From Candidatus Puniceispirillum sp. (GTDB lineage: Bacteria > Pseudomonadota > Alphaproteobacteria > Puniceispirillales > Puniceispirillaceae): 8,252 nucleotides of DNA. The stretch is from the NCBI GenBank assembly GCA_016780525.1, contig JADHLR010000068.1:1-8252 (forward strand), written 5' to 3'. Position numbers and translations under genes: made by a program. Positions 6,804 to 8,252 of the stretch are shown one piece after another; position 1 is the stretch's first letter, and each line of letters starts with the position of its first letter. A model generated the notes under the pieces. It did no database searches, had not been told where the DNA came from, and saw only the letters and a program-made list of their open reading frames with translations.

Positions 6804-7907
6804 TCACACACGCATCGGCATCAGCACAAACAAGCTGGCATCATCACCCGGCGCACGAACCAGACTAGGCGATCCCTGATCAGCCAGCGCAAATTCAACA
6901 ATGTCGTTATTCACCTGCGCCGCAATATCGAGCAGATATCGTGCATTAAAGCCAATATCCATTTCCACCCCATCATAGGTGACTTCGATCTCTTCAATGG
7001 CGCTTGAGGCATCGGTATTGCTTGCTGACAATGTCAGCACCCCCGGTTTGAGACCCATTTTCACCGAGCGTGATTTTTCTGATGAGATTGTCGACACCCG
7101 GTCAACCGCGGCGGCAAAAGAGGCGGCATCAACCTGCATGATCCGGTCATTGCCTGTCGGAATCACGCGGGTATAATCAGGAAAAGTGCCATCGATCAAT
7201 TTGCTGGTCAGCCGTACCGCACCAAAGCCAAATTCGGCGCGGGTTTCAGACAGGCCAACCGATACCTCGCCATCATAATCATCCAGCAGCTTGCGCAATT
7301 CGCCAACAGCTTTGCGTGGCAGAATAACAGACGGCATTTGCGATGCCCCTTCCGGCAAGGCCTGACGCGTCAGCGCCAGACGATGACCGTCCGTGGCGAC
7401 GGCGCATAAATCACCATTTTCTGCCTTATGAAAATAAATGCCGTTCAAATAATAGCGGGTCTCTTCGGTTGATATGGCAAATCGTGTGGCATCAATCAGG
7501 TCACGAAGATCGGCAGCGGTCAGCGTGAAATTCACCGGCAGATCACTGCTGCTGATGGCCGGAAAATCCTCAACCGGCAGTGTCGGCAAACGGAAACTTG
7601 AGCGGCCAGCACTGATGCTGGCATGACCATCTGCCACGCTAAGCTCTACTTCGGCTCCATCCGGCAGCTTGCGGGCGATATCATACAGCATATGCGCTGA
7701 CATTGTGGTGGTACCAGACGTACCAACGGCGCACCCAACCTCGGTGGCAATATCCATATCCATGTCCGTTGCGGTCAGTGACAATTGGCCATCCTCAGCC
7801 CGCAACACAACATTAGCCAAAATCGGAATGGTGTTGCGCCGCTCGACGACAGATTGGACATGACCTAACGGCCGCAACAGGCTCATACGATCAATGGTCA
7901 GTTTCAT
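6804..7907 (-). CDS. dnaN: DNA polymerase III sliding clamp (beta subunit)
   Basis: Beta clamp, a ring-shaped dimer that holds polymerase III and many repair proteins on DNA. At 367 residues it has the normal length. Landmarks are VERRNTIPIL (21-30), the cleft motif ATDGHRLAL (171-179), LIDGTFPDYTRVIP (237-250), NARYLLD (321-327) and the C-terminal MPMR (363-366), which forms part of the protein-binding cleft. The ATG at 7907 has an AAGAGAG ribosome-binding site a few bases upstream. It is the first gene after the dnaA-dnaN intergenic region and runs into recF with a 7-base gap. A dedicated promoter probably lies at about 7997-8005. Confidence 0.98.
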   Translation of the reverse strand: MKLTIDRMSLLRPLGHVQSVVERRNTIPILANVVLRAEDGQLSLTATDMDMDIATEVGCAVGTSGTTTMSAHMLYDIARKLPDGAEVELSVADGHASISAGRSSFRLPTLPVEDFPAISSSDLPVNFTLTAADLRDLIDATRFAISTEETRYYLNGIYFHKAENGDLCAVATDGHRLALTRQALPEGASQMPSVILPRKAVGELRKLLDDYDGEVSVGLSETRAEFGFGAVRLTSKLIDGTFPDYTRVIPTGNDRIMQVDAASFAAAVDRVSTISSEKSRSVKMGLKPGVLTLSASNTDASSAIEEIEVTYDGVEMDIGFNARYLLDIAAQVNNDIVEFALADQGSPSLVRAPGDDASLFVLMPMRV

Positions 7908-7936
7908 CAGCTCTCTCTTTAGTGGTTATAACGATT

Positions 7937-7952
7937 CGCGGCCCCTGCCGCG
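7937..7952 (-). promoter_or_regulatory. GC hairpin in the dnaN leader
   Basis: CGCGGC (7937-7942) pairs with GCCGCG (7947-7952) around a 4-base loop, 30 bases before the dnaN ATG. No U-run follows it, so it is not a terminator. Its edge shares one base with a GATTC site at 7933-7937, and next to that is the 8-bp palindrome GTTATAAC (7925-7932). A role in mRNA stability or dnaN control is speculative. Confidence 0.35.
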
Positions 7953-7996
7953 CACCACATGGACAGCGCCAGCATGCCGCGCCTTCCACTCTACAA

Positions 7997-8005
7997 AATA
8001 TAGCA
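7997..8005 (-). promoter_or_regulatory. dnaN: Likely dnaN extended -10 promoter
   Basis: On the minus strand TGcTATATT forms an extended -10 element (TG at 8005-8004, hexamer at 8002-7997, five of six matching TATAAT). No good -35 hexamer exists at 16-18 bp, which an extended -10 promoter can tolerate. It would start transcription near 7990 and give a leader of about 80 nt. Confidence 0.45.
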
Positions 8006-8045
8006 TGAGATTAACAAACAAGCATCAAAATATTGTTATCATCCC

Positions 8046-8067
8046 GATTCGCACCAACTTGCGAATC
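8046..8067. promoter_or_regulatory. Perfect inverted repeat carrying two GANTC methylation sites
   Basis: GATTCGCA (8046-8053) and TGCGAATC (8060-8067) are perfect inverted copies around a 6-base spacer. Each arm begins or ends with GANTC, the site of the alphaproteobacterial cell-cycle methylase CcrM. CGATTCGC recurs at 7932-7939. It sits about 55-75 bases upstream of the predicted dnaN start site, where a regulator could bind. It could also form an RNA hairpin, but no U-run follows on the minus strand. Confidence 0.5.
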
Positions 8068-8115
8068 AGCCCGTTTTCCGGCCATTTTTCGGGCCATTTT
8101 TTGGTGCTTTTTAGG
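8068..8115. repeat. Degenerate 12-bp repeats with phased T/A tracts
   Basis: About four units of GGCCATTTTTCG-like sequence. The best two are at 8080-8091 and 8092-8103, with weaker ones on either side. The T-tracts at 8074-8077, 8085-8089, 8097-8102 and 8108-8112 are spaced about 10.5-12.5 bp apart, close to one helical turn, so the DNA may be intrinsically curved upstream of the dnaN promoter. Confidence 0.55.
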
Positions 8116-8148
8116 GCTATTGTTATGGCTGGGTTTTGCGCTGGCGAG

Positions 8149-8201
8149 CAGCGCCGCCATGCGGCGCATTCAGTAATGCTGCCGCCATGCGGCGTGTTCA
8201 G
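8149..8201. repeat. Two palindromic repeats just after the dnaA stop
   Basis: GCCGCCATGCGGCG occurs at 8153-8166 and again at 8181-8194, period 28 bp; the match continues through a shared TTCAG. Each is a short hairpin: GCGCCGC/GCGGCGC around CAT at 8151-8167, and a shorter stem in the second. A further stem GCGCTG/CAGCGC (8138-8154) overlaps the first and would compete with it. A related 20-base copy (16 of 20 identical to 8149-8168) lies at 7964-7983 in the dnaN leader. No U-run follows, so these are not classic terminators. Confidence 0.65.
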
Positions 8202-8252
8202 CTAGCTGGAAAGAATAGATTTGATTAATTCAACATCTTCATTGAGCTGTGC
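8202..8252 (-). CDS. dnaA: C-terminal end of probable chromosomal replication initiator DnaA, partial
   Basis: The last 16 codons of an ORF entering from the right edge, ending in TAG at 8202-8204. The peptide AQLNEDVELIKSILSS resembles the end of DnaA, where an acidic segment is followed by a leucine-rich helix ending near the stop. DnaA binds DnaA boxes and opens the origin. The assignment rests on this short match and on its position just before dnaN-recF-gyrB, the ancestral bacterial order, so the context is stronger evidence than the sequence. Confidence 0.72.
   Translation of the reverse strand, partial: AQLNEDVELIKSILSS

Larger units (their letters stand above)
8011..8169 (-). other. 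Possible 52-codon basic ORF between dnaA and dnaN
   Basis: An uninterrupted frame runs from ATG 8169 (or ATG 8160) to TAA 8011. It would encode a lysine- and arginine-rich peptide whose middle repeats a four-residue unit: KKHQ, KMAR, KMAG, KRAD. The repeat follows from the 12-bp A-tract repeats, 12 being a multiple of three. No ribosome-binding site is visible and the start lies within a palindromic repeat, so it is more likely non-coding. Confidence 0.15.
7908..8201. other. dnaA-dnaN intergenic region
   Basis: This 294-base stretch holds no well-supported gene. In the direction of transcription it contains, in order: two GC-rich palindromic repeats just after the dnaA stop, four phased A-tracts, an 8-bp inverted repeat carrying two GANTC sites, an AT-rich stretch with an extended -10 promoter, and a leader with a GC hairpin and a third GANTC. 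No cluster of TTATCCACA-like DnaA boxes was found, so it does not look like a replication origin. Confidence 0.7.

Noticed and set aside
8138..8194. Rho-independent terminator for dnaA
   Set aside because: Several GC hairpins are present, but no run of U follows any of them on the minus-strand transcript.
7908..8201. Replication origin next to dnaA/dnaN
   Set aside because: No cluster of TTATCCACA-like DnaA boxes on either strand; the best matches (for example around 7924-7932) reach only about six of nine. Several alphaproteobacteria also have oriC elsewhere.
7894..8205. A 103-codon plus-strand frame across the dnaA-dnaN gap
   Set aside because: It starts inside dnaN and ends in the dnaA stop region. 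It has no ribosome-binding site or recognisable motif, and the promoter and repeat elements explain the sequence better.

Overview
This window looks like chromosomal DNA from an alphaproteobacterium. The evidence is a RegB/RegA-type redox two-component pair with the family hallmarks, a small DUF1737 protein overlapping an O-succinylhomoserine sulfhydrylase gene, and an alphaproteobacterial style of GyrB, RecF and DnaN. The moderate GC content would fit a marine SAR116-like lineage, but that placement is inference only. Every well-supported gene is on the minus strand, so transcription runs from right to left.

Right to left, the layout is as follows. The last 16 codons of a probable dnaA (8202-8252) are followed by a 294-base non-coding region. 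That region holds GC-rich palindromic repeats, phased T/A tracts, a GANTC-containing palindrome and a likely dnaN promoter. Then comes a tight replication/repair block: dnaN (beta clamp), recF (7-base gap) and gyrB (start overlapping the recF stop). This is the ancestral dnaA-dnaN-recF-gyrB order. Only 33 bases after gyrB comes a RegB-like membrane histidine kinase, and 38 bases later its RegA-like response regulator. No terminator is visible between them, so redox control may be co-transcribed with the replication genes.

The regA stop codon lies inside a 14-bp tandem repeat that runs into two perfect TATAAT boxes, also 14 bp apart. These look like a duplicated promoter for the next unit, a DUF1737 gene followed by metZ, which is cut by the left window edge. 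Between that promoter and DUF1737 lies a 32-codon hydrophobic ORF with two Cys-Cys pairs. Its stop overlaps the DUF1737 start, so it is a candidate leader peptide or small membrane protein for a sulfur-assimilation operon.

The main genes are ordinary and confidently identified. The most interesting parts are the two regulatory regions (about 1143-1326 and 7908-8201), the Glu-to-Lys change beside the phospho-accepting His of RegB, and the placement of regBA behind gyrB. No mobile element, CRISPR array, tRNA or rRNA was seen.
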